From assembly GCF_000717185.1 (NCBI RefSeq), contig NZ_JNYE01000008.1, positions 1 to 64,000 on the forward strand: a DNA stretch of 64,000 bases. Reading direction: 5' to 3'. This DNA is from Kitasatospora phosalacinea. GTDB taxonomy: Bacteria; Actinomycetota; Actinomycetes; Streptomycetales; Streptomycetaceae. Under the pieces are notes generated by a model. That model had not been told where the DNA came from and searched no databases. It worked only from the letters and a program-made list of their open reading frames with translations. This document shows, one piece after another, positions 54,710 to 61,400 of this stretch. Every line of letters starts with the position of its first letter. The first letter of the stretch is position 1. A program made the translations under genes and the position numbers.

Positions 54710-54777
54710 GGGGTCCCGGAACTCCGGGCGCGGGTACGGGTGCGGGCGCGGGTGCGGGTGCGAGCGGTGGGTGCGGG

Positions 54778-55362
54778 TCAGGAGGCGGGCGTGTAGGAGA
54801 GCGCGAAGGAGCCGACGTCCTGGCCCGCGGTGAAGAAGGTGGTGTGCAGCTCGCTGTCCAGGTACCGGGCGCCCTCGGCGTCCAGCACCAGCGCGTCGGC
54901 GGTCAGGCTCTGCGTGCCGCCGCTGCTGGTGATCGAGTTGTTGCCCGCCGGGTCGAACAGCGCGACCGGGGTGGTGGAGCCGTCCGGGACGGCGGTGACG
55001 GCCCAGGTGTCGAAGGCGAAGGCCAGCTGGTGGAAGGAGACCGCGCTGCCGGTCCTCGCGTCGACGAAGAGCAGGCCGCCGCCGAGGCTGACCCCGCCGA
55101 AGAAGTTGTTCAGCGTTCCGCTGCCGTCGGTCACCGGGAAGCTCGCCGACAGGCCGCTGGCCGCGTCGTAGCCCGCGGTGGCGGTGGGCAGCGGGACGGC
55201 CACGATGCCGGCCCGGGCGGCCTGCTGGAAGAAGGAGTTGCTCTCGTGGATCACCACGCTGCCGGCCGCCGGCGCGGCGGTGGCGGAGGTGGCGGACGCG
55301 GCGGTGGCGGCGAGGGCGAGACCGGCGACCGCGGCGGCGATCCGGACGGCGTGACGGGACAT
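54778..55362 (-). CDS. Secreted protein of unknown function
   Basis: 194 aa. Signal peptide 1-30 (ATAAPAAG). The mature part is beta-rich with no cysteines: SVVIHESNSFFQQAARAGIVAVPLPTATAGYDAASGLSASFPVTDGSGTLNNFFGGVSLGGGLLFVDARTGSAVSFHQLAFAFDTWAV. I recognise it as a type seen in streptomycetes next to phosphate-binding-like genes, but no domain name comes to mind with certainty. Own terminator downstream. ATG start with AAGGAG upstream. It lies between two PstS-like genes, which suggests a shared cell-surface role. Confidence 0.65.
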   Translation of the reverse strand: MSRHAVRIAAAVAGLALAATAASATSATAAPAAGSVVIHESNSFFQQAARAGIVAVPLPTATAGYDAASGLSASFPVTDGSGTLNNFFGGVSLGGGLLFVDARTGSAVSFHQLAFAFDTWAVTAVPDGSTTPVALFDPAGNNSITSSGGTQSLTADALVLDAEGARYLDSELHTTFFTAGQDVGSFALSYTPAS

Positions 55363-55455
55363 CGTGGCTCCTTCGGACGGGGTGCGTGGCGGGGTGCGCG
55401 GCGGCACCCGGCGCGTGGTGCGTGGCGGCGCGTGGTGTGCGGTGCGTACTGCTCG

Positions 55456-55545
55456 GTGCGGGCGGTGCGGGCGGTGCGGGCGGCGCGGGCGGCGCGGGTG
55501 GCGCGGGCGGTGCGGGCGGCGCGGGCGGCGCGGGCGGCGCGGGCG
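55456..55545. repeat. Ten tandem 9-bp GC repeats
   Basis: Units GTGCGGGCG / GCGCGGGCG repeat ten times, 94 bp upstream of the secreted-protein start. They may stiffen or structure the leader, or be a slippage product. Confidence 0.85.
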
Positions 55546-55555
55546 GCGCTACGGG

Positions 55556-55594
55556 CCGCCGCCCGTCCCGGCCGGGGCGCGGGACGGGCGGCGG
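55556..55594. terminator. Terminator of the secreted PstS-like gene
   Basis: CCGCCGCCCGTCCC / GGGACGGGCGGCGG, 14-bp stem with an 11-nt loop, 53 bp after the stop. Confidence 0.75.
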
Positions 55595-55646
55595 GTACTG
55601 CGGGGCGGGGCGGGGCGGTGCGGACGGGCTCCGGGGACGGGGCCCG

Positions 55647-56669
55647 TCAGATGTGGGTGGTGGAACCGCAGGCCGCGGCCGCCAGGGTCAGGTAGCCGTA
55701 GCTGACGGTGGACGCCTTGCCCGCGGTGGAGCAGAGGTAGCCGCTGGAGCCGAAGATCGCGCGCAGCGCGGTGCTCTTGGTGGTGGCCGGGCTGGCGTTC
55801 CAGTCGCTGTCCCGGACCACGTTGTAGAGCACCCGGCCGTAGGTCGGGTTGGCGAAGACCGAGTTGATGGTGCCGGAGGCGGTCAGCGGGGCGACGCCGT
55901 TGATGGAGCGCAGGGTCAGGTTGCCCTTGTCGTCGACCGCGTCGTTGTGGCCGTTGGCCTGGCCCACCCAGTGGCCGGCCGAGTACGGGAAGATCACGTC
56001 GACGTCGTCGAGCAGCGGGTCGGTGCCCTGGTTCTCCTGCGGGCCGGTGACCACGCAGGAGCCCAGGGTCGGGTTGCCGATGGCCTTCAGGAAGAAGGAA
56101 CGGGTGCCGGAGTTGATCTGCGGCAGGTAGGGCTTGATGGTGCCCGCGGTGCCGCCGAACGCCGACCAGTTGGTCTTGCCCGCGGTGCAGGAGTAGATGT
56201 CGAACAGGTCCTGGGTGGTCAGGTTGGCCGGGGCGTGGCCGCCGGACTTCGCCGACCAGGTCACCGCGTCCTTGGCGAACGCCACGAACAGGTTGGAGGA
56301 CAGGTCACCGGTCTGCGGGCCCCGGGAGGAGCGCGCGTAGTCCAGGCTGCTGCCGGCCGCGTTCAGCGCGGTGATGCCGGCACCGGAGCCGTTCGGGCGG
56401 GTGATCGAGGCCGCGCCGCTCTTCGGGGTGATCGTGGCCGAGCCGGTCGCGTCCCAGCTGTACAGCTTCGGGGTGCCCGACACGGTGGCGTTGTAGTCGG
56501 TGGAGAACTGGTTGAGCAGAGCCTGCGTGGTGTCCGAACCAGCACCGACGATGTCCGTGCTCGCCGGGACGGTGCCGGTGGCCGGGTCCGCCATCGCGGG
56601 GACGGCGACGGCAGTGAGGGCGGCGGTCATCGCGACGGCGGCGAACGCCTTGGCAGCGGTGTGACGCAT
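55647..56669 (-). CDS. Secreted PstS-like substrate-binding protein
   Basis: 340 aa. Signal peptide 1-27 (AMA cut), no lipobox and no C-terminal anchor, so it is free or loosely held. Mature: STDIVGAGSDTTQALLNQFSTDYNATVSGTPKLYSWDATGS, RSSRGPQTGDLSSNLFVAFAKDAVTWSAKSGGHAPANLTTQDLFDIYSCTAGKTNWSAFGG, INSGTRSFFLKAIG. SGT- and GSDTT-type anion loops suit a phosphate-binding fold. It is the first gene of the locus and has its own terminator. ATG start with GGAGG upstream. Confidence 0.85.
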   Translation of the reverse strand: MRHTAAKAFAAVAMTAALTAVAVPAMADPATGTVPASTDIVGAGSDTTQALLNQFSTDYNATVSGTPKLYSWDATGSATITPKSGAASITRPNGSGAGITALNAAGSSLDYARSSRGPQTGDLSSNLFVAFAKDAVTWSAKSGGHAPANLTTQDLFDIYSCTAGKTNWSAFGGTAGTIKPYLPQINSGTRSFFLKAIGNPTLGSCVVTGPQENQGTDPLLDDVDVIFPYSAGHWVGQANGHNDAVDDKGNLTLRSINGVAPLTASGTINSVFANPTYGRVLYNVVRDSDWNASPATTKSTALRAIFGSSGYLCSTAGKASTVSYGYLTLAAAACGSTTHI

Positions 56670-57074
56670 GGTCCTGTTCCTCCGTAGGGGAAAGTCCTAG
56701 CTGGACCGGAACCTGGCGGGGCCCGGTGCCGGAGGGCTCCGCGGCTCTCCGGCGGTGCGATCCTCGCCGCGTCCACCTGCTCCCCGGAAGCACCGGCCGC
56801 CTCCCCCGCCCCGGCCGCACCCGGCCCGCTGCCGCCGCGATTGCCCTGCTCAGCACGGGAGTCGGCCGCTCACCACCCAGGCGGCCCGGCCCTGGCGCGT
56901 TCTTCTCCAGGTGTGCCCACGGGGTCACCCCGGCCACCTCCGCTTCACTCCCGCCGCACCACCCCCGCACCGCCCCACACCGCACCGCACCGCACCAGCG
57001 CAACGCCGAAGCGCCCCGCCGCAGGGAAGCGACGGGGCGCGGGAACGCGTCCGGGGGCGGGGCCGGTGCCGGGG
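56670..57074. other. Promoter and spacer region upstream of the PstS-like gene
   Basis: About 400 bp without a gene. I looked for PhoP boxes (11-nt repeats of GTTCACC) and found only weak partial matches (56868-56960: GCTCACC, GGTCACC, CTTCACT), in the plus direction. Control by PhoP is therefore not shown. Confidence 0.4.
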
Positions 57075-57491
57075 CTACCAGGCGGGCGGCAGGGCCGGTC
57101 CGCCGCCGCCCAGGCGGCGCAGGCGCTGGACGTGGTCGGCGCCCTGCCGGAAGGCGGTGACGCTCTGACGGCACTGGTCGCGGCGCAGGTAGCCGCGGGC
57201 GCTGCGGGCGACCGCCTCGCCGCCGCCCGCCCCGGCCCGGGTGGTGCGGGCGGGGAGGTGCGCCGTCCAGACCCAGAGGCGGTCCTCGCGCTGGCTGAGG
57301 ACGAACCGCAGGACGGCCCGTTCGGCCAGCAACTCCCCTATGCCGATTGCCAGTTCACGGTCGCTTCGGTAGGTGCGGACGGCCGCGGCGAGCCGCCTGC
57401 CGTTCGCGGCCACCAGCGACCAGCCGACCCGCCCGTCCGCCCCGCGCACCGGCACCAGCCGGGGGCCGCGGCCGGTCTCCAGCATGCTCAC
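57075..57491 (-). CDS. DUF1508/YegP-like protein B
   Basis: 138 aa, GTG start overlapping the stop of the upstream gene (GTGA), so coupled. Two repeats of the YegP kind are visible: VGWSLVAANGRRLAAAVRTYRSDRELAIGIGELL (about 23-56) and a diverged second copy LWVWTAHLPARTTRAGAGGGEAVARSARGYLRRDQC. These small proteins have no established function. Likely acts together with its partner. Confidence 0.6.
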   Translation of the reverse strand: MSMLETGRGPRLVPVRGADGRVGWSLVAANGRRLAAAVRTYRSDRELAIGIGELLAERAVLRFVLSQREDRLWVWTAHLPARTTRAGAGGGEAVARSARGYLRRDQCRQSVTAFRQGADHVQRLRRLGGGGPALPPAW

Positions 57492-57991
57492 GACCCGCCC
57501 TCACCCCCGGCCGCCGCAGTCGCAGCCGCAGCCGCCGCGGCCCCTGCCGCCTCCGCCGCCGCGGACATCCGGACCAGCAGCGCCATGAACCGCCGGAACG
57601 CGTTCTGGCAGGTCGCGTAACGCTCGTACGCCCGGCTCGACTTGACCAGCGGATTGCCCCGCGGCCCGGGCACCACCCAGGTCCAGCCCAGTCCGTCGCG
57701 GACATGGGTGATCCGCGCCACCAGCGCAGGCCCCAGGGCGACCAGCTCGGCGAACGCCCGCTCGGCGTCACCGGACGACTCGTGGACGGAGGAGGACACC
57801 GCCACCACCCGCCCGTTCATCGCTTTGAGCTGCCACTGGAACCGCCCGTTCGGCGCCCGCTCCGTGAACAGGCCCTCCCCGCGCACCGCCCCTACCCCCG
57901 GATCGTCCGCCGACGGAGCGCCCGTTCTCGGGCCGCACCACCGAACACCCAGCCGGCCCGCGTGGACCGCGAACCGGACGCACATCGTCAC
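57488..57991 (-). CDS. DUF1508/YegP-like protein A
   Basis: 167 aa from GTG 57991 (ATG 57985 is an alternative). FTERAPNGRFQWQLKAMNGRVVAVSSSVHESSGDAERAFAELVAL is a clear DUF1508 repeat (F-x-W-x-L-K-A-x-N-G-x-V-V-A-x-S). The second copy, GWTWVVPGPRGNPLVKSSRAYERYATCQNAFRRFMALL, keeps the W-x-W and S-x-x-Y. A poly-Ala tail follows. It and the next gene are paralogous and overlap by 4 bases. Confidence 0.65.
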   Translation of the reverse strand: MTMCVRFAVHAGRLGVRWCGPRTGAPSADDPGVGAVRGEGLFTERAPNGRFQWQLKAMNGRVVAVSSSVHESSGDAERAFAELVALGPALVARITHVRDGLGWTWVVPGPRGNPLVKSSRAYERYATCQNAFRRFMALLVRMSAAAEAAGAAAAAAATAAAGGEGGS

Positions 57992-58155
57992 GGGCCGAAC
58001 GCTATGTGTGCACGGAGCGAGCACGGAAGCGGAATCCCCTCCACAGCGCCGCTGTTCGCCGCGAAGTTCTCCCTCGTTAATGCGGGCCGCTCCGCGGGAC
58101 CGCCCCGCCCCTCCTGCTCACCCGCCTTCCGTCGTCAAGTATTTCGATTGATCGA

Positions 58156-58242
58156 CGAATGTTTCGGTCACGCTAAGATGCCCGTCCCCGCGGGACGAGG
58201 CCCCCGACCGACCCCACCGGTGACGGTCGGGGGCGCTACTAT
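58156..58242 (+). promoter_or_regulatory. Operator and leaderless promoter of LacI-type gene
   Basis: CGAATGTTTCG (58156-58166) is a CGAA-NNN-TTCG dyad; TTCGATTGATCGACGAA (58143-58159) is another, wider one. The -10-like TACTAT (58237-58242) places the transcript start on the ATG at 58250. Confidence 0.55.
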
Positions 58243-58249
58243 CCGAGCC

Positions 58250-59281
58250 ATGAGCGCTGCAGAACTCGAACCCGACCCCGCACCGACCCTGTCGGAGATC
58301 GCCCGGGCGGCCGGCGTCTCGGCGCCGACAGTTTCGAAGGTGCTGAACGGCCGGGCCGACGTCGCGCCCGCGACCCGCGCCAAGGTCGAGGAGATCCTGC
58401 GCCGCACCGGCTACCAGCGCCGCCGCACCGCCACGCCGCCGTCCCGGCTGCTCGACCTGGTCTTCCACCAGCTCGACAACGCCTGGGCGATGGAGGTGAT
58501 CCGGGGCGTGGAGAACGTCGCCCGGGACGAGGGCCTGAGCGTGGTGCTCTCCGAGTCCGCCGGGCGGCTCACCCCGGGCCAGACCTGGGTGGACGGGGTC
58601 CTGGCCCGCCGTCCGGCCGGCGTGGTGCTGGTGCTGTCCGAGCTGGACGCCTCCCAGCGCGACCAACTCGCCAGCCGGGACATCCCGTTCGTGGTGCTCG
58701 ACCCGGCCGGCGACCCGGCGGAGGGGGTGCCCGCCGTCGGCGCCGCCAACTGGCAGGGCGGCCTGGCCGCCACCCGGCACCTGCTCGACCTCGGCCACCG
58801 CCGGATCGGGATGATCTCCGGCCCGTCCGGAATGATGTGCAGCCGCGCCCGGGTCGACGGCTACCGGACCGCGCTCGGCACGGCCCGGCTGCCGGTCGAC
58901 CCGGAGCTGATCATCGAGGGCAACTTCCACCACGAGGTCGGGTACGCCGCCGCCCACACCCTGCTCACCCGGCCCGACCGGCCCACCGCCATCTTCGCGG
59001 GCAACGACCTGCAGGCCCTGGGCGTGTACGAGGCCGCCCGCGAACTGGGGCTGCGGGTACCGGAAGACCTCTCGGTGGTCGGCTTCGACGACCTGCCGCT
59101 GGCCCGCTGGGTCGGCCCGCCGCTGACCACCGTCCGCCAGCCGCTGGTGGAGATGGCCGAGACGGCGGCCCGGCTGGCCATCGGGCTCGGCCGCGGCGAG
59201 CAGCCCACCGCGACCAGGGTCGACCTCGCCACCAGCCTGGTCGTCCGGACCAGCACCGCCCCGCCGCCGGCCGAAGGCTGA
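58250..59281 (+). CDS. LacI-family regulator, probable xylan/hemicellulose regulator
   Basis: 343 aa. HTH: TLSEIARAAGVSAPTVSKVLNGRADVAPATRAKVEEILRRTGYQRRR (14-60). The effector domain includes LLDLVFHQLDNAWAMEVIRGVENVARDEGLSVVLSESAGR, GAANWQGGLAATRHLLDLGHRRIGMISGP, IFAGNDLQALGVYEAARELGLRVPEDLSVVGFDDLP and TTVRQPLVEMAETAARLAI. This sequence type (PTVSKVLNGRADV, LVF..L...WA.E) is the streptomycete group near xylan-use genes. ATG start, leaderless. CGAA/TTCG sites flank it and the next gene, which suggests self-regulation and control of the CE4 gene. Confidence 0.9.
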   Translation: MSAAELEPDPAPTLSEIARAAGVSAPTVSKVLNGRADVAPATRAKVEEILRRTGYQRRRTATPPSRLLDLVFHQLDNAWAMEVIRGVENVARDEGLSVVLSESAGRLTPGQTWVDGVLARRPAGVVLVLSELDASQRDQLASRDIPFVVLDPAGDPAEGVPAVGAANWQGGLAATRHLLDLGHRRIGMISGPSGMMCSRARVDGYRTALGTARLPVDPELIIEGNFHHEVGYAAAHTLLTRPDRPTAIFAGNDLQALGVYEAARELGLRVPEDLSVVGFDDLPLARWVGPPLTTVRQPLVEMAETAARLAIGLGRGEQPTATRVDLATSLVVRTSTAPPPAEG

Positions 59282-59399
59282 TCGGCGCCCGTCAACTCTC
59301 CTGCGCGGTCCGGACGTTCCGGGCCGCGCAGAGTGGTTGACGCCCCTCCCCGGCTCCCCTACCGTCATCCGGGTCACACCGGAAGATTCGACAAGTATT

Positions 59400-59410
59400 C
59401 GAAACTTTCG
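59400..59410. promoter_or_regulatory. CGAAACTTTCG operator upstream of CE4 gene
   Basis: The dyad CGAAA-C-TTTCG lies 20 bp before the start codon. The same pattern (CGAA-N-TTCG) is a known operator for xylan-use genes in streptomycetes (BxlR-type LacI regulators). Confidence 0.7.
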
Positions 59411-59430
59411 GATCGTTCGGAGGGAGCCCC

Positions 59431-60069
59431 ATGGCCGAGCCCGCGTCCGCCGCCACCAGCCCGCTGCTGCCGCCACCGCCCGCACCGGCACCGGCGCCCG
59501 CGCCGACAGCGGCAGCGTCCGGCACCCTCGCGCTGACCTTCGACGACGGCCCGCACCCGGACTCCACGCCCGCGCTGCTCGACGCCCTCACCGCCGCCGG
59601 CCACCGCGCCACCTTCTTCCTGTGCGGCGCGCAGGCCGAGCGCCACCCGGAGCTGGTCCGCGCCCTGGACGAGGCCGGCATGGCGATCGCCAACCACAGC
59701 TGGTCGCACCCGTCCCTGCCGGGCCTGCCGCTGCCCGCCGTCCACGAGGAGATCCACCGCACCAACCGCGTCCTGGCCGAACTCACCGGCCGCCCGCCGG
59801 TGCTGTTCCGCCCGCCGTACGGCGCCACCAGCCCGGCCGTCGCCCGGCTCGCGGCCGAGGCGGGCCTGACCGAGACGCTCTGGGACGTCGACCCGCGGGA
59901 CTGGGACGGCACCGCGCCCGACGGGATCGTCGCCGTCCTCGCGACCGCGCGCCCGGGCGACACCGTGCTGCTGCACGACCACGGCAACCGCAACACCGTC
60001 ACCGCGCTGCCCGCCGTCCTCGCCGCGCTCAGCGCCCGCGGCCTGCGCTCGGCCGCCCTCCCCCACTGA
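59431..60069 (+). CDS. Polysaccharide deacetylase (CE4 family)
   Basis: 212 aa. All five CE4 motifs are seen: TFDDGP (36-41), HSWSHP (89-94, metal His), RPPYG (127-131), DVDPRDWDG (152-160) and LLHDH (180-184). It removes acetyl groups from xylan, chitin or peptidoglycan with a bound metal. Unusually, there is no signal peptide; the N-terminus is a Pro/Ala-rich segment (11-28), so the export route is unclear. ATG start with GGAGGGAG upstream. Its promoter has the CGAAACTTTCG operator, which ties it to the adjacent LacI regulator and suggests acetyl-xylan. Confidence 0.9.
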   Translation: MAEPASAATSPLLPPPPAPAPAPAPTAAASGTLALTFDDGPHPDSTPALLDALTAAGHRATFFLCGAQAERHPELVRALDEAGMAIANHSWSHPSLPGLPLPAVHEEIHRTNRVLAELTGRPPVLFRPPYGATSPAVARLAAEAGLTETLWDVDPRDWDGTAPDGIVAVLATARPGDTVLLHDHGNRNTVTALPAVLAALSARGLRSAALPH

Positions 60070-60244
60070 CCCTCCCGCCGCAACTCCCCCCAGACACCGG
60101 TGGCCGGACGCACCCGCCCGCACCACGCGTCCGGTCACCGGTGGAACCGCGCCCGCCCCGCCCCCTTCACAGGACGGGCACGTTGATCCGATCGTTGTAA
60201 TGAACTGCATGCGGACATAAGCCCCATGGCCTCCCAGATGCACC
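60070..60244. promoter_or_regulatory. Promoter region of the surface-protein gene
   Basis: Past the CE4 gene the sequence turns A/T-richer around 60180-60230 (GATCGTTGTAATGAACTGC), consistent with a promoter about 230 bp upstream of the LAFTG protein. I saw no terminator. Confidence 0.35.
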
Positions 60245-60404
60245 GTCAAGGGACTTGACCGATCCATTACCCGGCGGAGATGGTGTGAGCCGCCCGGACC
60301 TTCCGCGGCGCGTCCCCTGCCCCGCGCACCAGTGAGCGGGCGGCAAGGGACTTGACCAGGGCCTTGCCGGTGGGGAGATTTGAGCCGCCCCGGGTCTCCC
60401 GTGG
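60245..60404. repeat. Duplicated structured leader element
   Basis: Copy 1 (60245-60308) and copy 2 (60342-60404) share AAGGGACTTGACC, then a GGYGG ... AGAT(NN)TGAG ... CCGCC hairpin region and a CCGYGG end. Copy 1 begins with the perfect dyad GTCAAG-GGA-CTTGAC. The stem base GGCGG/CCGCC in copy 1 is GGTGG/CCGCC in copy 2, where G-U pairing keeps the stem. The copies sit 97 bp apart upstream of the LAFTG surface protein. Confidence 0.6.
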
Positions 60405-60444
60405 CTGAAAACCATCCCAGCATCGAAGAGTGGACAGGTAGCAC

Positions 60445-61209
60445 ATGCACCGATCCATAGCCCTCCGCGCGGCCGCCGTCGTGGTCGCCGCCGGGCTGAT
60501 GTCCGCGCCGGCCGTCGGCTCGGCGTTCGCCAGCAGCAGCACGTACACCTCGCAGTTGCGGCAGAAGGTCCCGACCACCGCCGCCGCGTTCGGCGAGCAG
60601 GAGAAGACCTGCGCCGACATCCCGGCCACCCAGGACGGCTGGCACTTCGTCCTCCCGGGCAACGACGCCGACTTCGTCACGCTCACCGTGACCTTCCAGC
60701 CGGGCGGCCAGCAGGTCGTCACCAGTTTCCCCGGCAAGCCGGTCGGCAAGCACGCCTACGTGGCGTCGGAGAAGGGCGCCACCCTCGTCTCGGCCGTGGC
60801 CGAGGTCCGGGGCGGCAGCGAGGCCAAGTTCAACCTCTCGCACACCTGCCCGGCGAACGTGCCGGAGGCCAGCCCGTCGCCGGAGGCGTCCGAGTCGCCG
60901 GTGGAGAGCCCCGAGCCCTCCGCGTCGGCCTCCGCGTCCCCGTCCGAGAGCCCGGAGACCTCCGAGTCGCCGTCCGGGTCCGCGTCGCCGAGCCCGTCCG
61001 AGGGCACCTCCGGGTCGCCGTCGCCGAGCGCCTCGGAGAGCACCTCCGGCGCGGCGGTCTCGCCGAGCGCCTCGGCCACCACCGGCCCGGCGGACGACAG
61101 CCTGGCGTTCACCGGTGCCAGCGTGATCGGCACCACCGTGGCGGGCCTGGCCCTGCTCGGTGCGGGTGGCGTGCTGGTGTCGCGCCGCCGCAAGGGCGCG
61201 CACCGCTGA
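60445..61209 (+). CDS. LAFTG-anchored surface protein
   Basis: 254 aa. Signal peptide 1-29 (AFA cut). The N-terminal domain (30-140) is SSTYTSQLRQKVPTTAAAFGEQEKTCADIPATQDGWHFVLPGNDADFVTLTVTFQPGG, with two cysteines. A long Ser/Pro/Glu-rich linker follows (SPSPEASESPVESPEPSAS..., about 140-215). The end is a sortase signal LAFTG (220-224), a hydrophobic helix and RRRKGAHR. LAxTG is used by class E sortases in streptomycetes, which attach the protein to peptidoglycan. It needs an active sortase elsewhere, since the one in this window lacks its catalytic residues. Confidence 0.9.
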   Translation: MHRSIALRAAAVVVAAGLMSAPAVGSAFASSSTYTSQLRQKVPTTAAAFGEQEKTCADIPATQDGWHFVLPGNDADFVTLTVTFQPGGQQVVTSFPGKPVGKHAYVASEKGATLVSAVAEVRGGSEAKFNLSHTCPANVPEASPSPEASESPVESPEPSASASASPSESPETSESPSGSASPSPSEGTSGSPSPSASESTSGAAVSPSASATTGPADDSLAFTGASVIGTTVAGLALLGAGGVLVSRRRKGAHR

Positions 61210-61283
61210 ACCGGGCGGCCCGCCGACTCCCCTGAGAACAGGGCGGGTTGACGGACGGCGTCCGCGGCAGTGGAGGCACGAGG

Positions 61284-61314
61284 ACGGCGGGGCCCCGTAC
61301 GGGACCCCGCCGTT
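61284..61314. terminator. Terminator hairpin
   Basis: ACGGCGGGGCCCCGTAC / GTACGGGACCCCGCCGT, 15-bp stem with one mismatch, between convergent genes, followed by TT. Confidence 0.85.
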
Positions 61315-61362
61315 GCGCGTCTGCGCACACCCGCACCCGCGCCGACCGCACCGACCGGACCG

Positions 61363-61389
61363 GCTGACCGGCTGACCGGCTGACCGGCC
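61363..61389. repeat. Short tandem CTGACCGG repeats
   Basis: Three to four 8-bp units just beyond the ROK gene end. Because the unit is not a multiple of three it does not reiterate the stop codon as at 36.4 and 45.8 kb. Confidence 0.6.
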
Positions 61390-61400
61390 GACCGGACCGG

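Noticed and set aside
60245..60404. Known c-di-AMP (ydaO) riboswitch
   Set aside because: A few shared words such as GAGCCGCC, but the conserved core order of ydaO is not present and the element is short and duplicated.
60445..61209. Pairing the LAFTG protein with the sortase-like gene at 46.8 kb as enzyme and substrate
   Set aside because: The sortase-like protein lacks His, Cys and Arg at the catalytic positions and is 13 kb away in another operon.
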